Notes under the pieces: generated by a model
Databases searched by the model: none
What the model saw: the letters and a program-made list of their open reading frames with translations, nothing else
Told to the model about the DNA's origin: nothing
In this document: positions 9,524-18,103 of the stretch, piece by piece
Layout: every line of letters begins with the position of its first letter
Position numbering within the stretch: the stretch's first letter is position 1
Made by a program: the position numbers and the translations under genes
IMG/VR virus record: IMGVR_UViG_3300037493_002604
Location: 1-42,126 of that record
Length of the DNA stretch: 42,126 nt
Strand: one strand, 5' to 3'
Source of the DNA: a virus

Positions 9524-10902
9524 GATGTAAGTGCCTGTATTTCAGAGGCAGATAGTTTACGTAGGTAGTAACGCATGGTAGATATTCCACTATTAATTTG
9601 CATACTGCCACCATTCCTAGAACCTATAGAAATAAATTCGTCAGTAAGCAAAAATATCTTAGACCCTTGAGATATTGTTCCTGAATTCATTGACATCAAT
9701 ATCCCATCGTTTCCGTATGAAACACACGCCATATTTTTTCTATCTAAAAAAGCACTATTTTTTGTTTCAATTGTTGCCGTTGCTCCTAAGTCATCTGTAT
9801 ATCTAAGCCGCTCATTACCAAATAGATATAAAAAGCTTTGTGATCCACCAGCCCCAACAATAACTTTTATTGCTGATGTATCTATTGCAGAAAAACCACA
9901 AAGAAAAGATCCTATACCTGCATTTATTAAGCAGTCAACTTTGTTTATTTTGGCAAAGTCCTTATCCCTAGTTGCTGATGCAGATGTGGTAACAATCCTA
10001 GAAGTATAAAAACTACCAGCCTCTAACTGCCATTCAGTTACAGATCCAGTGACAGTTACCGTTAAATTGCCCGCGCTAGGTGTAAATGTCAGTGAAACAA
10101 GGTTATTTATGCCAGTACCAACCAATGATCCAATGCTGGCTCCTGATAATGCAACTGATCCAGTTCCCTTAAATGACAATGTATGCGCGGTAGAAGTTAC
10201 TTTTCTAGTTTGTGTTACACCAACATCAGACGGGAAAACAAGATTAGTCCTACCCTCTTCAATTAATAGCTCTTTATAGCCATATGACCAGCGATAGCGC
10301 GGCTCATTGACAGCAGCCTGTGTGAATGTACCTTGTGTTATCTCAGTGGTCCCGCTGCTAGCTCGCGTAAATATAGCCTTTTCATGCAAGACACCATCTT
10401 TAACGATATCAATGTATTCAACAGTCGGCCATTCTTGATTAATCGTCACATCCAGCAAGCTGGCATACGTTTTCCAATCTGGCAGTGTGACAATATAATC
10501 GCCGTTATCTAGGTAGGACTGAGGAACAACCAATTTACGCGCCATGATTGTGGCGTTGTATGTAAATGATGTTTGACTATCTTGTTTTGTATCTAAGAAA
10601 CTAGTAGATAAAAACCGACAGGTATGATCTACAAGGCCGAATTCTGTCTTGATGGGTAGAATAAATTCATTTAGTCCATTGTCTAGGTACTGAGATAATT
10701 TAACCCATAACTGAAAACGCTGTGCATCATCTTCATTAAAACGAAATGTAACATCCCAAAAAACAGGCATATCTGAGCCTATTTTTTGAGTGTAAGAAGG
10801 CCCGCGCCTTGGGTTTGATTCAGTAAATTGTGCGGGCTGATTGCGTGATTTACCAGCAAATAAGAACGTAGGCAAACCAACTGGATAAGCGATTATTGTC
10901 AT
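9520..10902 (-). CDS. Distal-tail-type protein fused to a lectin-like domain
   Basis: The 460-residue protein has two parts. Residues 1-about 160 form a compact tail protein domain (MTIIAYPVGLPTFLFAGKS and onward) of the kind found just downstream of TMP, comparable to lambda gpM or distal tail proteins. Residues about 165-460 look like a jelly-roll or LamG-type carbohydrate-binding module. The ELLIEEGRTNLV motif near 210 and the closing YYLRKLSASEIQALTS are typical of LamG-like phage domains. The fusion suggests an extra adsorption domain displayed at the tail tip. Coupled to TMP by an ATGA overlap. Confidence 0.75.
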   Translation of the reverse strand: MTIIAYPVGLPTFLFAGKSRNQPAQFTESNPRRGPSYTQKIGSDMPVFWDVTFRFNEDDAQRFQLWVKLSQYLDNGLNEFILPIKTEFGLVDHTCRFLSTSFLDTKQDSQTSFTYNATIMARKLVVPQSYLDNGDYIVTLPDWKTYASLLDVTINQEWPTVEYIDIVKDGVLHEKAIFTRASSGTTEITQGTFTQAAVNEPRYRWSYGYKELLIEEGRTNLVFPSDVGVTQTRKVTSTAHTLSFKGTGSVALSGASIGSLVGTGINNLVSLTFTPSAGNLTVTVTGSVTEWQLEAGSFYTSRIVTTSASATRDKDFAKINKVDCLINAGIGSFLCGFSAIDTSAIKVIVGAGGSQSFLYLFGNERLRYTDDLGATATIETKNSAFLDRKNMACVSYGNDGILMSMNSGTISQGSKIFLLTDEFISIGSRNGGSMQINSGISTMRYYLRKLSASEIQALTS

Positions 10903-13900
10903 AGTTTACTCTGTGTATTTGAACCGGCCTTTAAGCCATCCCATGCGGGGCCAGTGTTTGATCTAAGCCCATCACCAACGGCCTGCACTGCTTGACGTAC
11001 TGCTATTTCAATCATTTTACCATCTGGGGAAGTGGTTGTTTGAATATCTGCACCGGTATAGTTGCTAATGTTGATTGTAACACCGCCACCACCGCCGCCA
11101 ATATCATTTGCCGGTGTAACACTGCCATTTGCAGTTGCCATCATGTATTGGTTGCCATTGTTGGCAGTGTACATTTCAGGTGCGCCGCTTTCATTGACGC
11201 GATACATAGATCCAGCATCAACAGCACCGCCGTAACGACGCGCACCGGCTATAGGAGCTGCAGCAATAGAGGCAGCTCCTAGACCAGCAGCAGCAGCGCC
11301 AGCAGCAGCAGCAGCAGCAGGAGCAAGAGCTGGACCAACCAATGGTATAGCAGCAGTAGCAGCAAAAGCATTCATTGCCGCCATACTTGTCATCATTGCG
11401 ACCTGACCTGATGCCGCTGCTGTCATTGCCGCCGCTCCAACTGCCTTGCGCGATGTGTCGACTGTATCTTGAATGATTGAATTTTTTACATATTGAACGC
11501 CCATCTGTACAAGCGCACCTACTGCCTCGGTTAGGATAGATGAAGCAAGGCCACGCATAGCCTCTTGAGCGTTCATAGTGCCAGTTAAAAGCCCCTCAAT
11601 AGCTGATGCTGACGCAGAACCAAACGCATCCAGAGCGTCCAGAGTAAATTGGTTGATCTCGCTTTGCTTTCCCCACGTTTGAATAGCTAGCTCTTGCTTT
11701 GCAATATTATAATCAGTTTCTATTTGTAATTTTGTTGCTGTTGCTTCTGCTGATGCATTAACACCAGCAGCGGCCATCTCTGTCTCATACTGAGTTACAA
11801 TTTCAAGCTTTGCTTTATACTCATCCTCAAGAGCTGTTACCGGATCAAGCCCGCGAAACTTTGTAGTTACATCAATTGTTTTATTCCGCGCCTCAAGATT
11901 GGCCGCCTGTACGCTCTCCTGAATGGCAACCTCTTTATCTGATTCAGATTCAAGAAATGCAACACGATCTTGCGCGTATTTTTGAGCAACAAGAAACTTT
12001 GCTTCCTCGTATTGCTCAGTATTCTTAAACTTAAGCTTGTTTATTTTGTCCAGCTCGTCAAGCTCTTGCGCATCAATCTTAGCCAAGCCAGTAGCAGCCG
12101 CTGAACGAAGGCGTAGCAGCTCTTGGTAGCCTTTCTCTTGCTGCATTGCCAGTTTCTTAGAATTATCTTCACTATCAGACCCGCTATTGATGACGCGTTT
12201 TGGCTTGGATGCCGCTGGCTCTAGTGCTTTTTTTTCCTGATCTATCAGTTCTTGGTTTACTTTTAGCAGATTTGCTTTTTGTCCAGCTAGCTGTTCTATT
12301 TGTGCAGCAGTTTTTCCAGCGTCTGCAGTTGCAGTTATTTCACCCGCGCTTGTTCCTAATACCCCGCCTACCTTCCCTGCTTTATTTTTTACTATTGCAT
12401 CCTGAGCTTTTTGTTTTGCAATTAATGCATCCATTTGCGTGTTGATTTCTGCAAGTGTCGCAGATCTAGCAGCAGCATTTAATGAACGAAAGGCTCTCTC
12501 TACACGGCCAATAGACTCCGCGTATTCGTCTGCCTTCTTCTTGTCTATCGTCTTCTGGAATTCGTACATGGCAACACCGGCCAGCGCGATAATACCAATA
12601 GGCCCCCCAAGAAACGCCATTGCTGTTCGTAGACCTGTCAGTGTCGCCGTTAGCGCATTGGTGGCAATACTTGATGTAGTTGCTGCTGCTGCTTGCATAC
12701 CAAGTGCTGCGGATAAGCCTGTAACAGCAGGAACAGCAAGCAAGCTGGCTGACGCAGATGCCGCCATTGATGTTCCCCATGCCGTCATGGCGACGATTAA
12801 GCGAGAGGCCATCACAGCCCCCAATGATAGCGCTGCTAACTCAATCCCCAACAATACCTTTTCAAGAGCGCTTCCAGCCTCTACTTTTCCGGTAAGTGCC
12901 GCTGTTAGTGCATCTGCAAACACGCGCAAGGATGGGTTAAGCTTTTCTCCAACCGCAATCTGCATTTGATCGAACGACGCTTTTAATTTATCAACCGAAC
13001 CTTGGAAATTATCGCTGTTTGTTTTTGCCTGATCGTATGCTGATGAAGTGCCAACAAGTGAAGTCGACAGCTTATCGACGGTATCTTTTTGAGCGATTAG
13101 TGTCAGTGCCGCATTTACGCTTTCAAGACCAAACTTTTTTGTTAGTTCAGAAGTGCTTAGATTTTCTTTTGCAAGGTTATTAATTGCACCACTCAACCCG
13201 TTTACAGATGGTTTTAACTTCGTATTGGCATCATTTTCTAACTTAAGTAGAACGGACTTAAGCGCAGTTCCTGCTTCTGATCCTACAATTGCGCCTTTCG
13301 CCAAACCCTGAATGGCAGCATTTACATCCGAGAATGAAATACCAACAGCATTCGCAGTGGCCCCAGCGTTCTTTAGAGCCTCATTGACTTGTACGATCTC
13401 AGCCGTACCTTGCTGAGCGCCAGCAGCCATGATGTTAATGAATTCACCGGCCTTATTGGCTCCTTCTCCAAATTGATTTAAAGCACTTGTCAGAGCTGCT
13501 GCCGCTTCTGGTGCTCCGATGGTCGCCGCTTTTGCCAGTGTTAAAACTTGGTCAGTTACTTCTTTTAAAGCTTCTTTATTTTCTAATAGCTCTGGCTTTG
13601 TTGAGCCGATAAGCTTCATCGCCTCTACAATTTCAGAAGCAGATTTACCATACTTAAGCCCTAATTCCTTGGCAGCATCTCCAAAGAAAACAAGATCCCT
13701 TCCGGTAGCTCCTGTTAATGCGGAAAGATTAGATAGACCTCGTTCAAATACGCGCGCAGCATCACTGGCTGCTTTTAACTGCGATACCAATGCGCCAGCA
13801 GCAAAGATTCCGGCAATTGCGGTGGCCAGCACGTTGGCTTGCTTTGTTAGGAAGTCAAATGACCTTCCGGCCCCCTGCACTTCACGATCAATTGACCTAC

Positions 13901-13967
13901 GCCCCTCGATCAACTGCCCAGTATTAAACTGAACATCATATTCAATCCCACCAACATTCTCGCTCAT
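10899..13967 (-). CDS. Tail tape measure protein (TP901-type)
   Basis: The 1022-residue protein is the longest in the window and sits where the tail length ruler is expected. Residues about 85-330 form the TP901-type tape measure core (ARVFERGLSNLSALTGATG and the following helices). Hydrophobic Ala/Gly-rich segments occur at about 375-470 and 850-930. The middle (about 480-760) is charged and helical. Using the known rule of about 1.5 angstrom per residue, the tail would be about 150 nm. The C-terminal part holds an Ala/Gly-rich tract encoded by GCA/GCC repeats. Start and stop are both in ATGA overlaps with neighbours. Confidence 0.95.
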   Translation of the reverse strand: MSENVGGIEYDVQFNTGQLIEGRRSIDREVQGAGRSFDFLTKQANVLATAIAGIFAAGALVSQLKAASDAARVFERGLSNLSALTGATGRDLVFFGDAAKELGLKYGKSASEIVEAMKLIGSTKPELLENKEALKEVTDQVLTLAKAATIGAPEAAAALTSALNQFGEGANKAGEFINIMAAGAQQGTAEIVQVNEALKNAGATANAVGISFSDVNAAIQGLAKGAIVGSEAGTALKSVLLKLENDANTKLKPSVNGLSGAINNLAKENLSTSELTKKFGLESVNAALTLIAQKDTVDKLSTSLVGTSSAYDQAKTNSDNFQGSVDKLKASFDQMQIAVGEKLNPSLRVFADALTAALTGKVEAGSALEKVLLGIELAALSLGAVMASRLIVAMTAWGTSMAASASASLLAVPAVTGLSAALGMQAAAATTSSIATNALTATLTGLRTAMAFLGGPIGIIALAGVAMYEFQKTIDKKKADEYAESIGRVERAFRSLNAAARSATLAEINTQMDALIAKQKAQDAIVKNKAGKVGGVLGTSAGEITATADAGKTAAQIEQLAGQKANLLKVNQELIDQEKKALEPAASKPKRVINSGSDSEDNSKKLAMQQEKGYQELLRLRSAAATGLAKIDAQELDELDKINKLKFKNTEQYEEAKFLVAQKYAQDRVAFLESESDKEVAIQESVQAANLEARNKTIDVTTKFRGLDPVTALEDEYKAKLEIVTQYETEMAAAGVNASAEATATKLQIETDYNIAKQELAIQTWGKQSEINQFTLDALDAFGSASASAIEGLLTGTMNAQEAMRGLASSILTEAVGALVQMGVQYVKNSIIQDTVDTSRKAVGAAAMTAAASGQVAMMTSMAAMNAFAATAAIPLVGPALAPAAAAAAGAAAAGLGAASIAAAPIAGARRYGGAVDAGSMYRVNESGAPEMYTANNGNQYMMATANGSVTPANDIGGGGGGVTINISNYTGADIQTTTSPDGKMIEIAVRQAVQAVGDGLRSNTGPAWDGLKAGSNTQSKL
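11286..11321. repeat. GCA/GCC trinucleotide tract inside the tape measure gene
   Basis: An almost pure run of AGC/GCC triplets encodes a poly-Ala tract in the tape measure protein (minus strand). In-frame expansion or contraction here would change protein length without a frameshift. Confidence 0.7.
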
Positions 13968-14548
13968 AGACCAGCCTTTTCTCGTTTAGCCATAAGCTCA
14001 GCTTTGGCTTTCTTATATTGATCTTCAGTCATATCGACTTTGTTTTTAGCTGGGAATTTCATCTCAATTTGTCGCTGAAATTGCGTCATAGTCAATTGCC
14101 AAGCATCAGCAGCGCTAATGCCAAGGTGAACCATTGCAGCGTCTACAAACTCGCTAGCGTCGAATGAATCGCTATATTTACCTTCTGATGACTTACTAGT
14201 GGGCTTTTCTCGCCCAGCAATCCCATCAGTCATCAAAGATCGAGCGAGGATGATTAGTTCACCGTCAGGGATACTTCCATCAATACGCTGATCGAATGTT
14301 GCGCTGTCTTTGTTGCCGTCTATCCATCCAACAAGCATATCATCATAAATATCATGCTCACAGCAGCTGTGCATAACGCGCATAGCAGCAATTAATCCCA
14401 TGTGCTTACTATGTAGCCAATGGAAATATTGAACAATCTCTTTAGGATTGCCAATCTTTGCAATATTGGCGAACGATGGATTGAATAGAAATTCATTGCC
14501 ATCCGCATCCGTCACGCCTATCTGCCCAATCTCTGTCAATGCTCCCAT
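13964..14548 (-). CDS. Tail assembly chaperone-like protein
   Basis: This 194-residue protein sits between the tail tube region and the tape measure gene, the position of tail assembly chaperones (lambda G/T-like). It resembles the DUF6246-type proteins seen in this slot: N-terminus MGALTEIGQIGVTDADGNEF, a central helical region with a CCEHDIYDDMLVGWID segment, and a charged Lys-rich C-terminus. No obvious slippery heptamer and G-T style extension were seen. The gene overlaps TMP by 4 nt. Assignment is from position and general resemblance. Confidence 0.72.
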   Translation of the reverse strand: MGALTEIGQIGVTDADGNEFLFNPSFANIAKIGNPKEIVQYFHWLHSKHMGLIAAMRVMHSCCEHDIYDDMLVGWIDGNKDSATFDQRIDGSIPDGELIILARSLMTDGIAGREKPTSKSSEGKYSDSFDASEFVDAAMVHLGISAADAWQLTMTQFQRQIEMKFPAKNKVDMTEDQYKKAKAELMAKREKAGL

Positions 14549-14581
14549 GCTCGCCCCTAGAATATTTTGTATTATAGCACC

Positions 14582-14611
14582 AAATAAAAAAGCCCCCTAT
14601 TCAGGGGGCTT
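14582..14611 (-). terminator. Terminator between tube/decoration genes and chaperone gene
   Basis: AAGCCCCC (14590-14597), 6-nt loop, GGGGGCTT (14604-14611), followed on the minus strand by a T-run. It lies inside the tail operon and could reduce transcription from the abundant tube genes into the tape measure region. Confidence 0.92.
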
Positions 14612-14618
14612 GTATCGT

Positions 14619-14972
14619 TCAACCTAATTCAATCAATCGAACCTTAGCGCCAACAGCACCAGTAAGTGTAACCACACCTTGGCAGTATGCTGAAATAGTT
14701 GATAGGGTGATTAATTTACTACCAGTAGTAGCTGGAACTATGATTGTTTTACCAGCAGCAACGTTAATTGCACCGATACCTGCAACGCTCACTGTCGTAC
14801 CACCATCACCGTCAATAAGCAACGTTAATGCGCCTGCTGTGGTATTTGTTACCAATAAAATCTGAACTTTTGCAGAGTTAAAAGTGATCGTATCTGATGC
14901 AGTCAGTGTTGTTTCTGGTGCATCAATAAAATCATTCAAATTGCTTGCTGAAATAGCTGTAATAGCGGCCAT
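14619..14972 (-). CDS. Probable small structural protein, 117 aa
   Basis: The 117-residue protein is very rich in Ala, Thr, Ile and Val with Gly turns and almost no charged residues, as in beta-sandwich virion proteins. It lies 9 nt downstream of the tail tube gene and directly before a strong terminator, so it should be made in large amounts with the tube. Candidates are a tail tube decoration or Ig-like protein, or a virion surface protein. No family was recognised. Confidence 0.6.
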   Translation of the reverse strand: MAAITAISASNLNDFIDAPETTLTASDTITFNSAKVQILLVTNTTAGALTLLIDGDGGTTVSVAGIGAINVAAGKTIIVPATTGSKLITLSTISAYCQGVVTLTGAVGAKVRLIELG

Positions 14973-14981
14973 GATTATTCC

Positions 14982-15431
14982 TTATAGTAATTGTACGGTA
15001 ACTTGACCATTAGACTCTGCGCTCATAGACCATGTGCAAGCGCCATCATATGGCATTTCTTCTGACCATTCGGTAACGATAAATGGGCCAGTACGCACTT
15101 TGTTTGCATTAGAAATACGCAACCAAACTTTAGCGGCATTTGCTTTAATAGCTGGAACAGTACAAACATTTGAAGAGAATTCATCTTGATTATATGAATC
15201 CTCTGTGTATGTAACGCCATCACCAGAGAATGAAACAGATTTAAACGATACTAAGCTTGTCTTAGTAAAGTCTGGTGATTTATCTGCCGTAGTGTCAATC
15301 GTTTCCCATTTGTCAGATAGCGACTTAGACCGCATCATGCCTAGAGACTTCCACACCAAACTATTAACCAGTGCTGTTTCAGGGGCAATTGCGAATTCGA
15401 TAAGCGTATCGCGCCCTACCATTGCTGTCAT
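14982..15431 (-). CDS. Major tail tube protein
   Basis: The 149-residue protein fits the TP901-1-type tube family in size and position (after the tail terminator, before chaperone and TMP). Features: N-terminal MTAMVGRDTLIEFAIAP, mid SFSGDGVTYTED and C-terminal WSMSAESNGQVTVQLL, a beta-sandwich pattern. Hundreds of copies would stack as hexamer rings. A good ribosome binding site (AAGGAAGTAAAT) precedes the ATG. A diverged duplicate of its first about 44 residues occurs in the gene at 24603-24932. Confidence 0.88.
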   Translation of the reverse strand: MTAMVGRDTLIEFAIAPETALVNSLVWKSLGMMRSKSLSDKWETIDTTADKSPDFTKTSLVSFKSVSFSGDGVTYTEDSYNQDEFSSNVCTVPAIKANAAKVWLRISNANKVRTGPFIVTEWSEEMPYDGACTWSMSAESNGQVTVQLL

Positions 15432-15445
15432 ATTTACTTCCTTTT

Positions 15446-15808
15446 TTAGCTGTAAAGCATCTCAATTGACAGTTCAAATACAGGCCGCTTGTCATCTGTC
15501 TGGAAGAATACCGGCTCGCTTGACTGCATGTTAAAAGTACGCCCTGAGCTATGAACATTAGAGCGCATAGCTTCTATTATAGCATTGGCTTTACTAAGTA
15601 AAGCAAATCTTGATGAGTTTACTTCACCAACCAAAATAATACTGTGATATGGATAGCGAATTACTTCTGCATTACCACCGTTCTGTGGCCTAATGACTAA
15701 GTACTTATCATTCGGTTTATCTGCTTCATACATTCCGAATTGAACGCGAAAACCAGTAGATAAGCCGGTTGAATCAAGATAGTTCTTAAGATCTTCTGAT
15801 GGTGTCAT
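15446..15808 (-). CDS. Tail terminator protein (gpU-like)
   Basis: The 120-residue protein lies between the neck protein gene and the tube gene, where siphophages encode the tail terminator that caps the tube and joins it to the head. Content (TPSEDLKNYLDSTGLSTGFRV near the start and FQTDDKRPVFELSIEML at the end) fits the alpha/beta gpU-like fold. A longer frame begins at a TTG at 15835. I prefer the ATG at 15808, which has GGA about 8 nt upstream and avoids the extra overlap. Confidence 0.7.
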   Translation of the reverse strand: MTPSEDLKNYLDSTGLSTGFRVQFGMYEADKPNDKYLVIRPQNGGNAEVIRYPYHSIILVGEVNSSRFALLSKANAIIEAMRSNVHSSGRTFNMQSSEPVFFQTDDKRPVFELSIEMLYS

Positions 15809-15824
15809 AAATAATCCAAGAGGA

Positions 15825-16175
15825 TCATACAGCAAGATCCTTCTTTACAATTGCGTCAATAAGTGGCTTTGCTTCTTCAAAACCAAGCCTTAAGAATTCT
15901 TTCTTAGCATTGGCACGTCTAAACTTTTGCTTTATGTTTGGATCATGCACATATTTTGCATAACTTGCAGTGTATCCATAAATACCTTTTATCATTCCTT
16001 TACTGCTTTCTACTTTACGATAAGCAGAATTCAACAAAGTAGACGTATCAACAGGCGTAAATAAACTAGCATGGCTACCACCTAAAATAAGGATCTTCTG
16101 CATTGTCCCTATCATTTTTCTTTCTTGATTACTGATAAAACTATCTAGGTTATTTGTTATTTTAGCTGCCATCAC
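15825..16175 (-). CDS. Neck protein, HK97 gp10-like
   Basis: This 116-residue basic protein matches the HK97 gp10 / lambda Z-like neck family in layout. It has an N-terminal helix, a central TPVDTSTLLNSAYRK segment (the usual 'vdtG.LrnS' type motif), an ASYAKYVH motif and a helical Lys-rich C-terminus. It is adjacent to the tail terminator and head-closure genes and overlaps the latter by ATGA. It should help attach the finished tail to the head. Confidence 0.75.
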   Translation of the reverse strand: MMAAKITNNLDSFISNQERKMIGTMQKILILGGSHASLFTPVDTSTLLNSAYRKVESSKGMIKGIYGYTASYAKYVHDPNIKQKFRRANAKKEFLRLGFEEAKPLIDAIVKKDLAV

Positions 16176-16516
16176 GTTACCAGTATGTAGTCATCAGATA
16201 TATTCTCAAATACATCTTGGTCGCGCAGTACAGCCTTAATCTCTGACGAATCAACAAGCAGCGGATTGTATATTGATGTGAATTCACCAACAGCTATATA
16301 GTCACCCTGCCCAGCTAGGCTATATTCAGTCCAAAATTTCATGGTAGACACAAATTCTTGACCGTTAGCCATAGTCATACGTTCATTCTTTACGGCGTAA
16401 CTCACAGCAATAACCAGCGGCTGAGAGAATGTTTTAACATGCGTCCAATCATCCGTACCAGTACAGCGCCAAATGGTAGCTTTGCCAGTATTTGCCCACG
16501 ATGCGACTGATGACAT
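16172..16516 (-). CDS. Head-closure / neck protein
   Basis: The 114-residue beta-rich protein (WRCTGTDDWTHVKTF, later VAVGEF/YILVT-type strands) sits between the lysozyme and the gp10-like gene. In this order (connector, closure, gp10, terminator, tube) it is best explained as the head-closure protein that seals the portal channel. There is no signature I can name with certainty. It overlaps the next gene by 4 nt. Confidence 0.6.
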   Translation of the reverse strand: MSSVASWANTGKATIWRCTGTDDWTHVKTFSQPLVIAVSYAVKNERMTMANGQEFVSTMKFWTEYSLAGQGDYIAVGEFTSIYNPLLVDSSEIKAVLRDQDVFENISDDYILVT

Positions 16517-16517
16517 A

Positions 16518-16931
16518 TTAAACAGCCTTCAAGAATAGATTGCGTTCAACAGTGCGCCTACGTGTTAGGCCAGATAAAACTTTCCCTCCAGCTTTATCCC
16601 ACCGTAGGAACTGATTAGCAGCGGCTTGATAGTTTCCAGCATTTAGGTATTTTAGCAGCGTAGAGCCTTTTAACGCGCCTAAACCAAGGTTATATGCAAA
16701 GCTGGTAAGCGCTTCTAATTGATTGTTATTTATTGGTACGGTAACGAGCTTTTTTACGCCTGTTTTAAATGCGCCCATATCTTTTTTATAGCGCTCGTCC
16801 GCTTCTGCTTGTGTCCAAGTAACGCCTTTTGATACGCCAATCCCAGTGCTACCCCAGCCAATAGTCCATACCCCAGCAGGGCATAGATAGGCGGTAAGTT
16901 TACATCCTTCAAATTGCTGGATTAAATCCAT
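16518..16931 (-). CDS. Endolysin, GH24 phage lysozyme
   Basis: This 137-residue muramidase (GH24, T4/P21 lysozyme-like) cleaves the glycan backbone of peptidoglycan at lysis. Visible active-site pattern: Glu8 in QFEGCKL, Cys17 in YLCPAG where many relatives have Asp, and Thr23 in VWTIGWG, with E-x8-(D/C)-x5-T spacing as in the family. No signal-anchor-release or signal segment precedes it, so it needs a holin pore. The ATG at 16931 overlaps the upstream stop (TAATG) and has GGGGG before it. An earlier in-frame codon would add three residues. Its location inside the neck gene cluster, far from holin and spanins, is unusual. Confidence 0.93.
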   Translation of the reverse strand: MDLIQQFEGCKLTAYLCPAGVWTIGWGSTGIGVSKGVTWTQAEADERYKKDMGAFKTGVKKLVTVPINNNQLEALTSFAYNLGLGALKGSTLLKYLNAGNYQAAANQFLRWDKAGGKVLSGLTRRRTVERNLFLKAV

Positions 16932-17311
16932 TAAGAACAACCCCCATCTACAACCATGAAAAATGCATTTTTTGTTGCTGAATTACCCACAATAGCAGTA
17001 GTGCAACCGCTTGTATCTAGTTCACGTAGCTTGACGCGCATTGCATCTACGCCCTTCTTTCCATACTCAAACGACCGACTAGCCCCGTTTGGTGCGCCTT
17101 GAGACTTGAGCTTGCGCGGATCAGCAGCACTAGCAATGATTGCAACCGCGTAAAGCTGAATAAATAGCATGTGTGAGGCGGTATATCCTGCACCATCAAG
17201 GCATGGCTGAACACTTGCAACGCTATCAATCGCAGCTTGCAGGATAAAATCAGGGATAGAAACCCCGTAGGATGAATCTAAAAACTGTTTTACTTGTTCA
17301 AGCGTTACCAT
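16931..17311 (-). CDS. Head-tail connector protein (DUF4054/gp6-like)
   Basis: The 126-residue helical protein starts the neck gene series. It has an N-terminal helix (MVTLEQVKQFLD), a central AGYTASHMLFIQLYAVA helix and a middle SQGAPNGASRSFEYG segment recalling the DUF4054/gp6-like connector family (position-specific adaptor between portal and closure protein). The lysozyme start overlaps its stop. It is preceded by a terminator, so its promoter must lie in, or transcription must read through, the preceding accessory region. Confidence 0.65.
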   Translation of the reverse strand: MVTLEQVKQFLDSSYGVSIPDFILQAAIDSVASVQPCLDGAGYTASHMLFIQLYAVAIIASAADPRKLKSQGAPNGASRSFEYGKKGVDAMRVKLRELDTSGCTTAIVGNSATKNAFFMVVDGGCS

Positions 17312-17343
17312 GTGGCCCCCATAATTGCAAACATTATAGCATG

Positions 17344-17371
17344 AAAAAACCCAGCGCTAGGGCTGGGTTTT
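17344..17371. terminator. Rho-independent terminator
   Basis: AACCCAGC (17348-17355) and GCTGGGTT (17362-17369) with A- and T-runs on both sides. It ends the leftward 43-aa/YfiM-like accessory operon just before the neck genes. Confidence 0.9.
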
Positions 17372-17372
17372 G

Positions 17373-17504
17373 TTAAGACATAAACATGATGATTACGGGG
17401 CTGGTAATCGTAGGCAACTCCACCACATCAAGCACATATAGCAACGATACAAAGCACCCGATCACTCCTATAGCACATACAGTCATTATTGTTGAATGTT
17501 TCAT
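17373..17504 (-). CDS. Tiny membrane protein, 43 aa
   Basis: A 43-residue frame that starts MKHSTIMTVCAIG and is almost entirely one or two hydrophobic segments. Its ATG overlaps the stop of the YfiM-like gene (TAATG), and AGGGA lies about 8 nt upstream. It ends at a terminator. Coupling and ribosome binding site support real expression. Function is unknown; a membrane partner of the YfiM-like protein is possible. Confidence 0.55.
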   Translation of the reverse strand: MKHSTIMTVCAIGVIGCFVSLLYVLDVVELPTITSPVIIMFMS

Positions 17505-17845
17505 TACCATTTCCCTGTAAAATTAATTGTGTTGCGTGTCGCATAGATCACGCCATTACCAACCGACACACCCAATGCAGCGCCTAAAGCATCAGCAGCT
17601 AAATCTTTGTAGCTAAATCCGCTGCCTGCCGTTGCTACTTCGTCGCGAATCTCTTTTGCAAGGCCAACAGCCAACACAGCAGTCATCGGGTATAAGACTG
17701 GATGCTCTGAATCTTTAAAAGCTACCGATGCAGCTACGCCCATTAATGCGCTGCCAGCAAAGTGCTGCTTCTTGTCTTCTCCTGTCCATTCATCAGCATG
17801 AGCAAGACCGGATAGCAACATTAGGATAATTAAACGATTACGCAT
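17504..17845 (-). CDS. YfiM/DUF2279-like exported protein
   Basis: This 113-residue protein has a clear Sec signal peptide (MRNRLIILMLLSGLAHA, cut near residue 17). The mature part has DKKQHFAGSALMGVAAS and later YKDLAADALGAALGV, which resemble the YfiM/DUF2279 family of small exported proteins with an H-x-x-x-G/S-type helix. Phage copies occur near lysis or accessory genes. The job is unknown. It is the middle gene of a three-gene leftward operon under the promoter at 17994-18022. Confidence 0.75.
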   Translation of the reverse strand: MRNRLIILMLLSGLAHADEWTGEDKKQHFAGSALMGVAASVAFKDSEHPVLYPMTAVLAVGLAKEIRDEVATAGSGFSYKDLAADALGAALGVSVGNGVIYATRNTINFTGKW

Positions 17846-17961
17846 TTTGTAACCCCTTCAATTGTTAGAGCGTTGATCATATCTACTACCCGCAATGTTT
17901 CATTTTGATAAGTTCCCATGAGTTCTCCTGTTTTTATGCTGTATATGTAAAGTGTTTTCAT
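17830..17961 (-). CDS. Tiny hypothetical protein, 43 aa
   Basis: A 43-residue frame beginning MKTLYIYSIKTGEL, preceded by GGAGCAAGTAAG (a good ribosome binding site) and about 30 nt downstream of a strong minus-strand promoter. It overlaps the YfiM-like start by 16 nt. The composition is that of a small soluble alpha/beta protein. Not recognised. Confidence 0.55.
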   Translation of the reverse strand: MKTLYIYSIKTGELMGTYQNETLRVVDMINALTIEGVTKCVIV

Positions 17962-17993
17962 CTTACTTGCTCCGTTTCGTTATTGATGTAGTC

Positions 17994-18022
17994 ATCTTAG
18001 TATCACGCATAAATTTATGCAA
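17994..18022 (-). promoter_or_regulatory. Minus-strand promoter of the TTGCAT family
   Basis: On the minus strand: TTGCAT, 17-nt spacer, TAAGAT. The spacer is overlapped by a perfect 14-bp palindrome GCATAAATTTATGC (18007-18020), and an A/T-rich stretch lies upstream. It drives the 43-aa/YfiM-like/43-aa operon. Confidence 0.8.
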
Positions 18023-18038
18023 GATTTATTTCTAGTGC

Positions 18039-18067
18039 TTGCACTCTATAAATTCATAACGTATAGT
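18039..18067 (+). promoter_or_regulatory. Plus-strand promoter, divergent from 17994-18022
   Basis: TTGCAC (18039-18044), exactly 17 nt, TATAGT (18062-18067), preceded by GTGC as in other family members. It points into the 18104 gene and forms a back-to-back pair with the minus promoter. Confidence 0.75.
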
Positions 18068-18103
18068 TTGATACATCAACAACCACTTTGGAGTCATGCC
18101 TGT

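Noticed and set aside
12439-12969. 176-residue plus-strand frame opposite the tape measure gene
   Set aside because: Antisense shadow of an Ala-rich gene. It has no ribosome binding site, and its Ala/Ser/Pro composition follows from the complementary codons.
15205-15534. 109-residue plus-strand frame across the tail tube start
   Set aside because: Antisense to two well-supported tail genes, without translation signals.
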